A stretch of DNA of 64,000 nucleotides from assembly GCA_049890035.1 (NCBI GenBank), contig JBMHCG010000036.1:1-64000 (forward strand), given 5' to 3'. Below are positions 27,588 through 36,270 of the stretch, piece after piece. The notes beneath the pieces are model-generated. The model was given only the letters and a program-made list of their open reading frames with translations. It had not been told where the DNA came from and ran no database searches. This stretch comes from UBA11891 sp049890035 (GTDB taxonomy: Bacteria; Bacteroidota; Bacteroidia; Flavobacteriales; Flavobacteriaceae). The number at the start of each line of letters is the position of its first letter. Position 1 is the stretch's first letter. The translations under genes and the position numbers were made by a program.

Positions 27588-28688
27588 ATGAAACAAATGA
27601 GCAATTTTGACATTGTAATAAATCATCTTACACAACTTTGTAAGGCTTTGTATAGGTATTCGCTTTACCTTACTTTATGGGTTAGTAGTTTGCTTTTTTC
27701 ACAAGATCCTTTTGAAGAAGCCCTTGCAAACCCAATTCCTGCTTCCACCAAACAACTACGCATTCCCTTTTCAGATCGCCTAAACAATCAAACCGATCTG
27801 CCGTTAGCTTTTTTTCACGGGATAGAATCAGGGCCGGTATTTACAATTCTTGCCGGGGTTCACGGCTTCGAGTATCCGCCCATAGTCGCCGTACAGCAAA
27901 TCATGCAAGAAATTGACCCCAAGAAACTTAAAGGCACCTTAGTAGTGATTCCTATTGCTAACAAAGGTTCATTTTATACACGTACACCCTTCTTGAATCC
28001 CTTAGATAAAAAAAACCTAAACGGTGTTTTTCCTGGTAAAAAAGACGGTACGGTTACAGAAAAAATAGCCGCTTTTATAAGCACCCAAATCATACCTATT
28101 AGTGATGTATTTCTTGACATACACGGAGGCGATGCCTCCGAAGACTTATTGCCTTTTGTTTGCTATTATGAAAACCCAAAGTATCCCAAACAAACCCAAA
28201 AAACAAAAGCACTTTCTGAAGCCAGTGGCTTTGAGAACGTTGTCTCTTATGCCTTTACCCTAGAAGATGACGAACCAGCTAAATATGCTTTCAAACAAGC
28301 ATGCCAAAAAGGTAAAATAGCACTGAGTTTTGAAAGTGGCAAATTGGGTAATGTACACCCAGAAGCTGTTGAGCGAATCAAAAATGGTGTGTACCGAATC
28401 ATGGAACAATTGAAGATGTACAAAACAGCTACTACCTTTCCTAAGCTCCCCATAAAACGTTCTCATAACCAACACTATTTAGATGCCGCAGTCCAGGGTC
28501 TATTTTATAGCGCATTAAACGCAGGAGATCCCGTTACCAAGGGCCAAATTGTAGGTTATATTACAGATGAGTTTGGAACTAGCTTACAGGAATTAAAAGC
28601 GCCTATTTCTGGATTTATTCTCTACAAAGTTAGTACGCCTCCTGTAAATATTGATGACACATTAATGTGTATCAGTCAATATCTATAA
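27588..28688 (+). CDS. Succinylglutamate desuccinylase/aspartoacylase-like zinc hydrolase
   Basis: 366 residues from ATG 27588 (TTG 27576 also in frame). An N-terminal hydrophobic stretch ending LFSQ suggests export. The zinc-binding HGFEYPP (His/Glu) near residue 80 and the later DIHGGDASED, with its His ligand, match the AstE/AspA branch of the M14 fold. The C-terminal β-domain (GDPVTKGQIVGYITDEFG) is like those of this branch. It probably hydrolyses an N-acyl or amide bond. It sits 14 bp after the reductase, probably in the same operon; what links them is unclear. Confidence 0.8.
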   Translation: MKQMSNFDIVINHLTQLCKALYRYSLYLTLWVSSLLFSQDPFEEALANPIPASTKQLRIPFSDRLNNQTDLPLAFFHGIESGPVFTILAGVHGFEYPPIVAVQQIMQEIDPKKLKGTLVVIPIANKGSFYTRTPFLNPLDKKNLNGVFPGKKDGTVTEKIAAFISTQIIPISDVFLDIHGGDASEDLLPFVCYYENPKYPKQTQKTKALSEASGFENVVSYAFTLEDDEPAKYAFKQACQKGKIALSFESGKLGNVHPEAVERIKNGVYRIMEQLKMYKTATTFPKLPIKRSHNQHYLDAAVQGLFYSALNAGDPVTKGQIVGYITDEFGTSLQELKAPISGFILYKVSTPPVNIDDTLMCISQYL

Positions 28689-28869
28689 AATCGTATCCTC
28701 ATTTACGAACTCCCAACGATGGAGCCTATTTCTCTGAAGTAACAATCCTTACAAGAAAATGAGTGAACTTATAGTGCACGTTTTACATCTTTAAATAGAA
28801 TCCAGAACAAATATTTCACTGGATAGAGAATAATTAGTAATTTGAGCTATAACCATAAATCAATTAACA

Positions 28870-29610
28870 ATGAAAAAATATTTCTTTTTATCCCTCTTAT
28901 TACTTGGAATTTGTTCTCTCGAAGCACAGATCATACAAACGCGAATGTTAGAAGTTTCGCCGGAGAACAGAGACAAATTTATTAGCGCGGTTGCCAAGAA
29001 AACACAACTCTACAACAGTAAAAAAGGACAAACCCGTTTTTTGACATTTGAAATCGTAACGGGAAAATATGCTTACAATTTCGTACGGGTGCAAGTGGCG
29101 GATTCCATTGCAGCCTTAGACCAAGTGGATCAAGCCGGAAATGCCTATTGGCAAAAGACAACGGCGAGCCTCCACAAATCCTATGGCAACCGAATGTGGA
29201 GCTTGGTCAAAGGAGCTACCCATGCTCCTGAGTCGGCCAAATACGAAGACCTCCGCCGCGTCATTTATTATACCTTCACCGATCAGGGTAGCGATGATTT
29301 TTGGCGATTTAGAGAGCGGGTGAAAAAAGCCATGGAAGCTTCTGGATACAACCACCGTATGGGCGTTTGGTATTGCCAGTCTGGCTGTGATGGCAATGTT
29401 GTGATGGTCCGCTTTCATCACGAGAATTTTGCTGGGCAAGCTCAGGACTATGACCAACCTCTGCGCGATATGATTGCCAAATACAATGAAATGTATGGGA
29501 AAGATGCCTATGAACAGGACGGTGACCGGGTCGATGCCAGCCTGGTTGAAGGCGGACGTAAAATAAGACATTACAAATTTCGTCCCGATATGAGTTCTCC
29601 TAGAAACTAA
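28870..29610 (+). CDS. Secreted two-repeat protein, family member B (unknown function)
   Basis: 246 residues, signal peptide ending ..CSLEAQ. The most divergent family member: the first half lacks the GW pair (TRFLTFEIV instead), while the second half keeps a strand-helix-strand (VIYYTFTDQG.. FWRFRERVKKAME.. MGVWYCQSG, about residue 131-172). It ends in a basic tail, HYKFRPDMSS. The leader AACCATAAATCAATTAAC precedes ATG 28870, and a TAATTTG box lies at 28838-28844. It stands directly before member C in the same orientation, separated by its own terminator, so the pair looks like an old tandem duplication. Confidence 0.6.
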   Translation: MKKYFFLSLLLLGICSLEAQIIQTRMLEVSPENRDKFISAVAKKTQLYNSKKGQTRFLTFEIVTGKYAYNFVRVQVADSIAALDQVDQAGNAYWQKTTASLHKSYGNRMWSLVKGATHAPESAKYEDLRRVIYYTFTDQGSDDFWRFRERVKKAMEASGYNHRMGVWYCQSGCDGNVVMVRFHHENFAGQAQDYDQPLRDMIAKYNEMYGKDAYEQDGDRVDASLVEGGRKIRHYKFRPDMSSPRN

Positions 29611-29620
29611 ACCCAAGCAT

Positions 29621-29643
29621 AACCCCAATAAGACTGGGGTTTT
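29621..29643 (+). terminator. Intrinsic terminator after family member B
   Basis: AACCCCA, a seven-base loop, TGGGGTT then T residues, 10 bp after the stop. Confidence 0.75.
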
Positions 29644-29781
29644 CATTTTAACAATTCTGTGAAGATTTCTTTGTAGCAAACCAACCAAAGCATCGTACAG
29701 TCACTGTTATGAATTTATTCCCAATCGATCCTATTTCCATCGAATTTGTACCTCAGAAGTATAACTATAAATTGATTTAAA

Positions 29782-30567
29782 ATGAAAAAAATCCTTATTG
29801 TATCAACCTTAATTTTTTGCTCTTTTCTTTCTGCTCAGGAGGACCCCTACATAATGCGTATCCATGAAATGGAAGTGAGTGGCGATATCAATGCTTTTAT
29901 TCAGGCCCAAAAAACATATTACAAAGCAATTGCCAAAGATGCTGTTGCAAGAAAAAAATGGGCGGGTTGGGCTTGTTTACAGTCCGTGACAGATCCAAAC
30001 CATTTTATTTTTATTCATCACTTCGACAGTCCCGAACAATTCGAAGGAACCAGTCAAAATGATATTTGGTCCGAAGACATACCTAAAAGGTTGGGTCTAA
30101 CAGCACCTGATTTGTCAGCCGTTTCTGCCAATCAATTTACTGCGGCCCAACACCTTTATCAGGGAATTGACAATGCCATGAGTGGCAGCCCATCCAATTA
30201 TTGGTATATCAATTTCTTTAAAGCGGATAATACCCAAACATTTGTCGCCAACAATGCACTTTTTGGTGAAGAAGTTGTCAAACCACAACTGGGTAAAGGG
30301 AACCATAGAAACAATTGGGCCTACGGTCTCCGATTGACCAACGCCAATTGGGATCAAAACCAAGGCATGCTTTCTTACAATGGCATCTCCTTTGATGGGT
30401 ATGCATCCTTGGCAAAAGCCCTGCGTTCCACTGCCTATTCCGAAAATGCAACGCCCAATAAATTCCAAGAAAACTTCAATAAAAAAGTGGTTGCTAAAAA
30501 ATTACAAAACGGATTTAGTGAAATTCATCGAACACTTTACAGAGTCATTGATAACACATGGCGTTAA
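29782..30567 (+). CDS. Secreted two-repeat protein, family member C (unknown function)
   Basis: 261 residues with a signal peptide (..CSFLSAQ). First half: YIMRIHEMEVSG, a helix, then GWACLQS at 62-68 followed by HFIFIHHFDSPEQF. Second half: NYWYINFFKA (139-148), a helix, then WAYGLRLT at 179-186. These paired strand-helix-GW units match members A, D and E at nearly the same positions. Leader AACTATAAATTGATTTA. A strong bidirectional terminator follows. Function unknown; the fold guess (tandem ABM-like) rests on pattern only. Confidence 0.65.
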   Translation: MKKILIVSTLIFCSFLSAQEDPYIMRIHEMEVSGDINAFIQAQKTYYKAIAKDAVARKKWAGWACLQSVTDPNHFIFIHHFDSPEQFEGTSQNDIWSEDIPKRLGLTAPDLSAVSANQFTAAQHLYQGIDNAMSGSPSNYWYINFFKADNTQTFVANNALFGEEVVKPQLGKGNHRNNWAYGLRLTNANWDQNQGMLSYNGISFDGYASLAKALRSTAYSENATPNKFQENFNKKVVAKKLQNGFSEIHRTLYRVIDNTWR

Positions 30568-30586
30568 ACTCCCGCTCACAAAAAGT

Positions 30587-30610
30587 AAAACCCTCCCAAT
30601 GGAGGGTTTT
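30587..30610. terminator. Bidirectional intrinsic terminator
   Basis: AAAACCCTCC, loop CAAT, GGAGGGTTTT: a perfect 10-bp stem lying between member C and the convergent gene ending at 30617, usable in both directions. Confidence 0.85.
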
Positions 30611-30616
30611 ATATAT

Positions 30617-31141
30617 TTAAATTTCTTCGGATCCGCTTTCGTAGAACAAGGCATCAACATTTACGCGGGTTCGCAAACTATTCATCTTCTTTTTTAGATA
30701 ATCAAGTTGTGAAGGAGTGCCCGTTACTTTCACAACAGCTACAAAATTCTTAAACAAACTAAAAACAGGAAGTACTTTCCCATCAAAAGGATCCAGTTGA
30801 ATCAGAAAACTACTGATAAAATTTTTCCAGCCCAACGAAGAGCCATTTGGATGATTCAATGCCTGCCGTACTACCGTAGAAAAAAAATGAGGGGTGTCAC
30901 CGGCCTGCACCCAATGGAAAGAGGTTGCGGTTGATCGGATGAAAAGTTCAATCCGTTCCAACAATGCTTCTTCTGTTTTTCTAGCTGCACAAAAAACGTA
31001 CAAGCCGCTTTGGGAATTAAATATAAAAGGCATCATCCCCGTCACTTCTTGAATCAAAAGAGCGAGTTTTTGTTGTTCTTTTCTATTGATTACCAGTCCC
31101 GAAAAAGGTCTTTCTGGAAGGGCTGCACAAATACATATCAT
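30617..31141 (-). CDS. Hypothetical cytoplasmic protein downstream of katG
   Basis: 174 residues, no signal or membrane segment. I do not recognise the family. Visible: QKLALLIQEVTGMMPFIFN near 25-43, AARKTEEALLERIELF, and a C-terminal Lys/Arg-rich helix. It starts 4 bp after a katG terminator, so it is either read through from katG at low level or has its own promoter in the 48-bp gap. Frame and length are consistent with a real gene, but a function cannot be offered. Confidence 0.45.
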   Translation of the reverse strand: MICICAALPERPFSGLVINRKEQQKLALLIQEVTGMMPFIFNSQSGLYVFCAARKTEEALLERIELFIRSTATSFHWVQAGDTPHFFSTVVRQALNHPNGSSLGWKNFISSFLIQLDPFDGKVLPVFSLFKNFVAVVKVTGTPSQLDYLKKKMNSLRTRVNVDALFYESGSEEI

Positions 31142-31144
31142 TTC

Positions 31145-31178
31145 AAAGAAAAAATCGAGGAGCTACAGTAGTAACTCC
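31145..31178 (-). terminator. Probable katG terminator
   Basis: On the minus strand GGAGTTAC, loop TACT, GTAGCTCC (one G-U pair), then TCGATTTTTTC, 12 bp past the katG stop. Confidence 0.65.
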
Positions 31179-31189
31179 CCAATGGTTTA

Positions 31190-33313
31190 TTATTTCAAAT
31201 CAAAACGATCTGCATTCATCACTTTATTCCAGACCGTTATAAAGTCCGTAACAAATTTGTCGCTGTTGTCGTCTTGGGCATATACCTCCACAATGGCACG
31301 AAGCTCAGAATTGGATCCAAATACCAAATCAATACGGGAAGCAGTACGAACAGAAGCTCCGGTTTTTCGATCGGTAGCTTCGTAGCTGTTGTAGCCCGTT
31401 GGTTGCCAAGAAACGTCCATGGAAAGGAGGGTTTTGAACCAAGTATTGTCCAAAGACCCGTCTGTCCAAACGCCTTCGCCTGTATGAGAGACCCCCATTG
31501 CCCGCATACCGCCAACCAAAACCGTAAGTTCAACAGGAGTAAGCCCTAAGAGTTGTGCCTTGTCAAGCAATATTTCCTCTGGACTCACAGCAAATTCTTT
31601 CTCGGCATAGTTGCGAAAGCCGCAAGCGCGGGGCTTCAAAAGTTCAAAAGAATCAATATCCGTATTGTCCTGCGTTGCATCACCTCGTCCAGTGGTGGTT
31701 GGGACGTTGTGTCCACAAGCCATTTCAATTCCTACGGCACCTCCCAATACAATAACATCTGCTACACTGGCTCCATGATTCTCTGCAATGGTCTCATACA
31801 CTGCTAAAATGCCTTGCAACTCTTTGGGATTGTTAACTTCCCAATCTTTTTGTGGTGCCAATCGGATACGGGCTCCGTTGGCTCCCCCGCGATTATCAGA
31901 AGCTCTAAAGGTACTGGCACTTGCCCAAGCCGTCCGAACCAGTTGTGGGGTCTGCAAGCCAGAATTTCGCAAAGCAGAACGGATGGCATTTTCTTGCTCC
32001 TCTGTCAGTTGCGTTCCTTTGGGTGTTGGATCTTGCCAGACATATTCAACATCTTTATAATCCCCAGTCACATAATTGCTTTTGGGTCCCATATCACGAT
32101 GCAGAAGCTTGAACCAAGCACGCGCAAAAGCTTCACCAAATGCTTCTGGATTGGTGTGAAAATGTTCGCAAATCGCTCGGTAATCAGGGTCTACTTTCAA
32201 TGACATATCGGCGGTTGTCATCATGGGAAGAACTTTTTTCCCACTACCATCCACTTCGGGTACCATATCTTCTTCAGCACAATCAATCGGATGCCACTGC
32301 CAGGCACCTGCAGGACTTTTTTTGCATTCCCATTCGTACTTCAATAACAAATCCAGATAGCCCATATCCCATTGAATGGGATTGGTTGTCCAGGGGCCTT
32401 CAATTCCACTGGTGATCGTATGGACGCCCTTACCTGTTTCGAAACGGCTCATCCATCCCAGTCCCATTTGTTCCATCGCGGCCCCTTCAGGTTCGGCTCC
32501 AACCAAAGCGGCATCACCCGCTCCGTGCGCTTTCCCAAAAGTGTGCCCCCCGGCCGTCAGGGCAACAGTCTCTTCATCGTTCATCGCCATTCGCTTGAAT
32601 GTTTCGCGTACATCTTGGGCTGATAGTGCTGGATCCGGGTGCCCATTAGGGCCTTCCGGATTCACATAAATCAATCCCATTTGGACCGCTGCTAGAGGGT
32701 TTTCCAGGGACTGGCGTGTATCGCCATAGCGATTGTCACCCAACCATTCGTCCTCGGCACCCCAATAAATATCTTTTTCAGGATGCCAAATATCTTCTCT
32801 CCCCATAACGGTTCCATGATTGGGACCGCCCATATCCTCAATGGCTACATTTCCTGCCAGAACCAATAAATCGGCCCAGGATAGTTTGTTCCCATATTTT
32901 TCTTTTATCGGCCACAAAAGACGACGGGCTTTGTCCAGATTCCCATTATCTGGCCATGAGTTTAAGGGAGCAAATCGCTGGGCACCCGTCGCGGCACCCC
33001 CGCGCCCGTCACCTGTACGATAGGTTCCTGCTGCATGCCAGGTCATGCGTATAAAAAACGGACCGTAATGCCCATAATCAGCAGGCCACCAGTCCTGACT
33101 GTCTTTTAAAACTGTTTTAAGATCTTCTTTTACTGCCGCTAAATCCAGTTTTTTTACTGTTTCTCTGTAAGAAACTTCTGGAAGGGGATTGCTTTTGCTA
33201 TCGTGTTGTCGTAGGATATCCAAATGCAATTGATTGGGCCACCAATCTTTGTTTTGCGTTCCCAGATTTGGCTGGGTTGTCGAGCCGTGAAACGGACATT
33301 TACTTGCTTTCAT
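31190..33313 (-). CDS. katG: Catalase-peroxidase KatG
   Basis: 707 residues from ATG 33313, close to the usual 720-740. Two tandem peroxidase domains. The haem domain has distal Arg89-Trp92-His93 (RMTWHAAGTYR) and the proximal His257 (LTAGGHTFGKAHG). The Met-Tyr-Trp adduct residues are all present: Trp92, Tyr216 (GLIYVNPEGP) and Met283 (EQMGLGW). It destroys H2O2 by catalase and peroxidase activity in the cytoplasm. No OxyR gene is adjacent. A hairpin terminator follows the gene; the 200-bp upstream spacer shows no clear promoter. Confidence 0.97.
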   Translation of the reverse strand: MKASKCPFHGSTTQPNLGTQNKDWWPNQLHLDILRQHDSKSNPLPEVSYRETVKKLDLAAVKEDLKTVLKDSQDWWPADYGHYGPFFIRMTWHAAGTYRTGDGRGGAATGAQRFAPLNSWPDNGNLDKARRLLWPIKEKYGNKLSWADLLVLAGNVAIEDMGGPNHGTVMGREDIWHPEKDIYWGAEDEWLGDNRYGDTRQSLENPLAAVQMGLIYVNPEGPNGHPDPALSAQDVRETFKRMAMNDEETVALTAGGHTFGKAHGAGDAALVGAEPEGAAMEQMGLGWMSRFETGKGVHTITSGIEGPWTTNPIQWDMGYLDLLLKYEWECKKSPAGAWQWHPIDCAEEDMVPEVDGSGKKVLPMMTTADMSLKVDPDYRAICEHFHTNPEAFGEAFARAWFKLLHRDMGPKSNYVTGDYKDVEYVWQDPTPKGTQLTEEQENAIRSALRNSGLQTPQLVRTAWASASTFRASDNRGGANGARIRLAPQKDWEVNNPKELQGILAVYETIAENHGASVADVIVLGGAVGIEMACGHNVPTTTGRGDATQDNTDIDSFELLKPRACGFRNYAEKEFAVSPEEILLDKAQLLGLTPVELTVLVGGMRAMGVSHTGEGVWTDGSLDNTWFKTLLSMDVSWQPTGYNSYEATDRKTGASVRTASRIDLVFGSNSELRAIVEVYAQDDNSDKFVTDFITVWNKVMNADRFDLK

Positions 33314-33512
33314 AATCAATTGTGTTTCTTTATTAAATATCTGTTTTTTTTGAAATTAATTACCACTGAAGGCATAATTTTTCATTATACCGCAATAACT
33401 ATTTGTCATTTATTGGATAAATGTAATGTGGGTTTTGAAGAGCAACCCTTGCATAAAAAATCTTTCAGTGGGGTAGGTCATTACAGCCCAACCCAATCTG
33501 TTTTCAGATTAT

Positions 33513-34274
33513 TTATCGGTACAATTGGCCGGGTTGAAGCTGTGCGAGTTCGAATAGCAAGTTGCCTATCGCATCGGTCACATCGTCAAAAAAACGTTTC
33601 CCTTTTTCGGCTGTTGACAGCCGTGGGTTTCCAATCCCCGTATCAGCGGTTACTTGAGACCACTTCCGTTCGGTCCACGCCCATTTTTCGCGAAAAGCTT
33701 GGATGGTATTTTTCTTTTCCTCTCCCAAGCCCGCTTCCTCTATAGGCAAAACCAATTCGGGCTGAATGTGCATCATAATACTGGTTTCCATTTCATCCGC
33801 ATGATCGCCCGTTTCCTCAAAATACTGGGATTTGTCCAAAGCCCGAAACCAGTCACAACTGCTTAACAACATAGCGGGGAATTCAAGTCCCAATTCGCGT
33901 AGTTGTGTTTTAAAGTCATTGCCTCCATGACTGTTTAGAATCAAAAATTTTTGAATGCCTTGGCGGTTTAGTACCGTCAATAAGTCGCGCAAAATGGCCA
34001 ACTGAGTAGAAGGATTCATGTTCAGATCCAAGTAAATGTCCGACTGACCCGTATTGACCCCAAAAGGAATGGTTGGTAAAACAACCACCCGCGCACCCTT
34101 TTCCCAAGCTTTCTTTGCGGATGCCGCAGCAATGGCATCAGCTTCATAAACATCGGTTCCATAGGGCAAGTGATAATTGTGTGCCTCGGTGGCACCCCAA
34201 GGCAAAACAGCCAAATCGTAACGAAATGTTTGCAACGACTTCCAAGTACATTCGGCAAGTAAATACGGTTTCAT
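33513..34274 (-). CDS. Creatininase-family amidohydrolase
   Basis: 253 residues. Metal and catalytic motifs of the family: PWGATEAHNYHLPYGTD (Glu, His, Asp ligands), NSHGGN and DHADEMETS near residue 155-163. The family includes creatininases and the formamide hydrolases of riboflavin/F420-type deformylation (ArfB-like); the exact substrate cannot be told. Cytoplasmic, no signal peptide. It is 30 bp from the bestrophin-like gene on the same strand, so they may be cotranscribed. In the usual first motif, EQHG is EAHN here, a common variant. Confidence 0.85.
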   Translation of the reverse strand: MKPYLLAECTWKSLQTFRYDLAVLPWGATEAHNYHLPYGTDVYEADAIAAASAKKAWEKGARVVVLPTIPFGVNTGQSDIYLDLNMNPSTQLAILRDLLTVLNRQGIQKFLILNSHGGNDFKTQLRELGLEFPAMLLSSCDWFRALDKSQYFEETGDHADEMETSIMMHIQPELVLPIEEAGLGEEKKNTIQAFREKWAWTERKWSQVTADTGIGNPRLSTAEKGKRFFDDVTDAIGNLLFELAQLQPGQLYR

Positions 34275-34304
34275 AAGCTAGGGGGCAATGCCCATTTACA
34301 AATA

Positions 34305-35075
34305 TTAATCTTTTAAATCCGATTGATCCATCCGATACAAATCCAACTTGACATCATCCAGTCCATCGTTGTCAAATGGATCTTCGATCAGCTCTTGGAT
34401 GTTGTACAAGGCCATCAATACAAATCCAATCAACAAGGCCAAGAAAAGAAAAAATACTTCAAAGACGGGGGACTCTTGCGTAATGTTTTGTACAATCCCG
34501 GGTACATAAATAAATGGAAACAAATAGATGAATACCAAACAATAGGCTCTAAGGGATTTTGGTGAATTGTGATGTTTTAGTGAATATAAGGTTTCTATAT
34601 CCAAGCTCAAATCTTTTTTTGCTCGGATGATGTAGGCAATCTCTCTTTCATTCAAATGCGCTTTTTGGTTAACTGTTATTTGGGATAGCGTATCCAATTG
34701 TTTGCGCAGTGCAACAATTAATTCTTTGTCATTTTCCTGACTGATACAGGCAATCAAGGTATCTGACACCTTGACCAGTTCTTCTTTAATTTGTTGCAGT
34801 TTGTCGTGGCTAATCTGCCCACCACTTTTAAAATAGTCAAAGACACAAACCAAATTCGCTCGGATGGAGGAAAAATGAGATAAGGCCGCTTGACGCTTAC
34901 GGTAGGCAGCCGTCAAAGAAAAAACCAAAGGGAAAACAACAGCAATGCTAAATATGTTGTAGTCATTTTTATAGGTAACGTCAAAGTGTTTGCTGCCAAA
35001 AAAAATACCAATTGTGAGCAAACAAACAAAAACCAGTCTGAAATTAAAGACTGCCAAAAAGGGATTGTTTTTCAT
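34305..35075 (-). CDS. Bestrophin-like membrane protein
   Basis: 256 residues from ATG 35075 (the TTG upstream is not needed). Two N-terminal and two C-terminal hydrophobic segments (about 10-28, 38-56, 172-192, 202-224) around a cytoplasmic helical region. The ending, LYNIQELIEDPFDNDGLDD, is the bestrophin hallmark, so it may form a pentameric anion or cation channel as bacterial bestrophins do. The similarity is confined mainly to this motif and the layout, so the call is moderate. Transcribed ahead of the creatininase gene. Confidence 0.65.
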   Translation of the reverse strand: MKNNPFLAVFNFRLVFVCLLTIGIFFGSKHFDVTYKNDYNIFSIAVVFPLVFSLTAAYRKRQAALSHFSSIRANLVCVFDYFKSGGQISHDKLQQIKEELVKVSDTLIACISQENDKELIVALRKQLDTLSQITVNQKAHLNEREIAYIIRAKKDLSLDIETLYSLKHHNSPKSLRAYCLVFIYLFPFIYVPGIVQNITQESPVFEVFFLFLALLIGFVLMALYNIQELIEDPFDNDGLDDVKLDLYRMDQSDLKD

Positions 35076-35423
35076 AGTGTGCAAAAACCGTTCTAAGAAA
35101 CCCGTTTGGATTTCAATTAAAAATTTAGTTCTTAAAACTAAGGTTTTCTAGGTGTTTCTATACACGAACGCTAAAAAAAGACAAAAAACAGGGGAGATTC
35201 TCTTGTCGTGGTAAGGCCGAAATATCAGTAAAATGTATTCCCCATTAGAAACCAGGAGCAGCCTTTACTATTTACATGCGGTGAAACGAGGTAGTAATAC
35301 CATTTAATTGATTTCAATTCAAGTTGGTTTGGTTACTCCATAAAGGTACGAAAATCTCCACGATATCGCGGCGGCTCTTTTTCCAGCTTTTTATATATTT
35401 ATAAAAACCATAAACCAATTTAA
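35076..35423. promoter_or_regulatory. Intergenic region with TATATTTA box and shared leader of member D
   Basis: 348 bp, no gene. TATATTTA at 35394-35401 is one base off TAnnTTTG and lies before the leader AACCATAAACCAATTTAA and ATG 35424. No -33 TTG is obvious. Confidence 0.45.
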
Positions 35424-36179
35424 ATGAAAAGACTTATTCTGACCCTCAATTTACTGCTTACAGTTGTTTTTTTACAGGGGCAACAAAACCTTTTGTTTGA
35501 ACAAACTTTTGTGCATGCCTCTGATGTAGCAGCCTATGATGCCTATTTGAAAGCCAACTTTTCAAAAATCGCCAAGGGCCGACTGGATGCAGGGGCTATC
35601 GTGGGTTGGGACGTTTGGAAAGCGGTTCCCAACCAAAAGAACGATTTCACCCACATGATTACTACCATCACCGATATTTCTGATGAAAAAAAATATGACC
35701 TGAACTATCCCGAACTAATGGGGATGAGCGAAAAGCGCGCTGAAATCATGAGTGAAAACGTGCGTCATATCCGAACCATTAAGCGACGGCAATACTGGAA
35801 TGTACTGGCCAATGTCGACGAAAACGGACCCAAAGAAACGGGAATCGCTCCCCAATTCATGGTGATCAATTTCATGAAAGTCCATCACATGAAAAACTAC
35901 GCCAAGTATGAAGCCATGGAAAAGACCAATACGCCAAAAATTGAAAAGGGAGATGCCCGTGTGGGTTGGACGCTACACCGCCGTTTGGACAACCTAGGTA
36001 CAGATGTTTACTACACGCATACTACCATTGATTGGTTTGCCAACTGGAAAGATTTTATCAAGTCAAATATGGGGACTCAGTTTGGTCCAAAAGTATGGCC
36101 CAAAGCGTGGACGGAAATGGATAAAGTCCGTGACCTGAGAAAGCGGGTCATGCTCTGGAAATTCATGGAAGTAAAATAA
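35424..36179 (+). CDS. Secreted two-repeat protein, family member D (unknown function)
   Basis: 251 residues, signal peptide ending near ..FLQGQ. First half: LLFEQTFVHASD, helix, GWDVWKAVPN at 61-70; second half: QFMVINFMKVHHMKNY, helix, GWTLHRRLDN at 181-190. The two GW strands are 120 residues apart, so the internal repeat is clearest here. A hairpin follows. Same leader and same single-gene organisation as the other members. No metal or catalytic motif is conserved across the five, so a binding role is likelier than catalysis, but that is inference. Confidence 0.65.
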   Translation: MKRLILTLNLLLTVVFLQGQQNLLFEQTFVHASDVAAYDAYLKANFSKIAKGRLDAGAIVGWDVWKAVPNQKNDFTHMITTITDISDEKKYDLNYPELMGMSEKRAEIMSENVRHIRTIKRRQYWNVLANVDENGPKETGIAPQFMVINFMKVHHMKNYAKYEAMEKTNTPKIEKGDARVGWTLHRRLDNLGTDVYYTHTTIDWFANWKDFIKSNMGTQFGPKVWPKAWTEMDKVRDLRKRVMLWKFMEVK

Positions 36180-36219
36180 AACAAACAACTCCTTTAACCG
36201 AAGCACTCTCGCTTCAAAC

Positions 36220-36249
36220 AAGCCTGTTTTGAAAAATCAATACAGGCTT
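36220..36249 (+). terminator. Probable terminator after family member D
   Basis: AAGCCTGT, a 14-base loop, ACAGGCTT, then ATTTATT, 40 bp after the stop; lies between convergent genes. Confidence 0.6.
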
Positions 36250-36270
36250 ATTTATTCCAGAAAAACATGG

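Noticed and set aside
29116..29688. 190-codon open frame opposite family member B
   Set aside because: Antisense shadow of a gene with signal peptide, leader and terminator; no domain pattern of its own.
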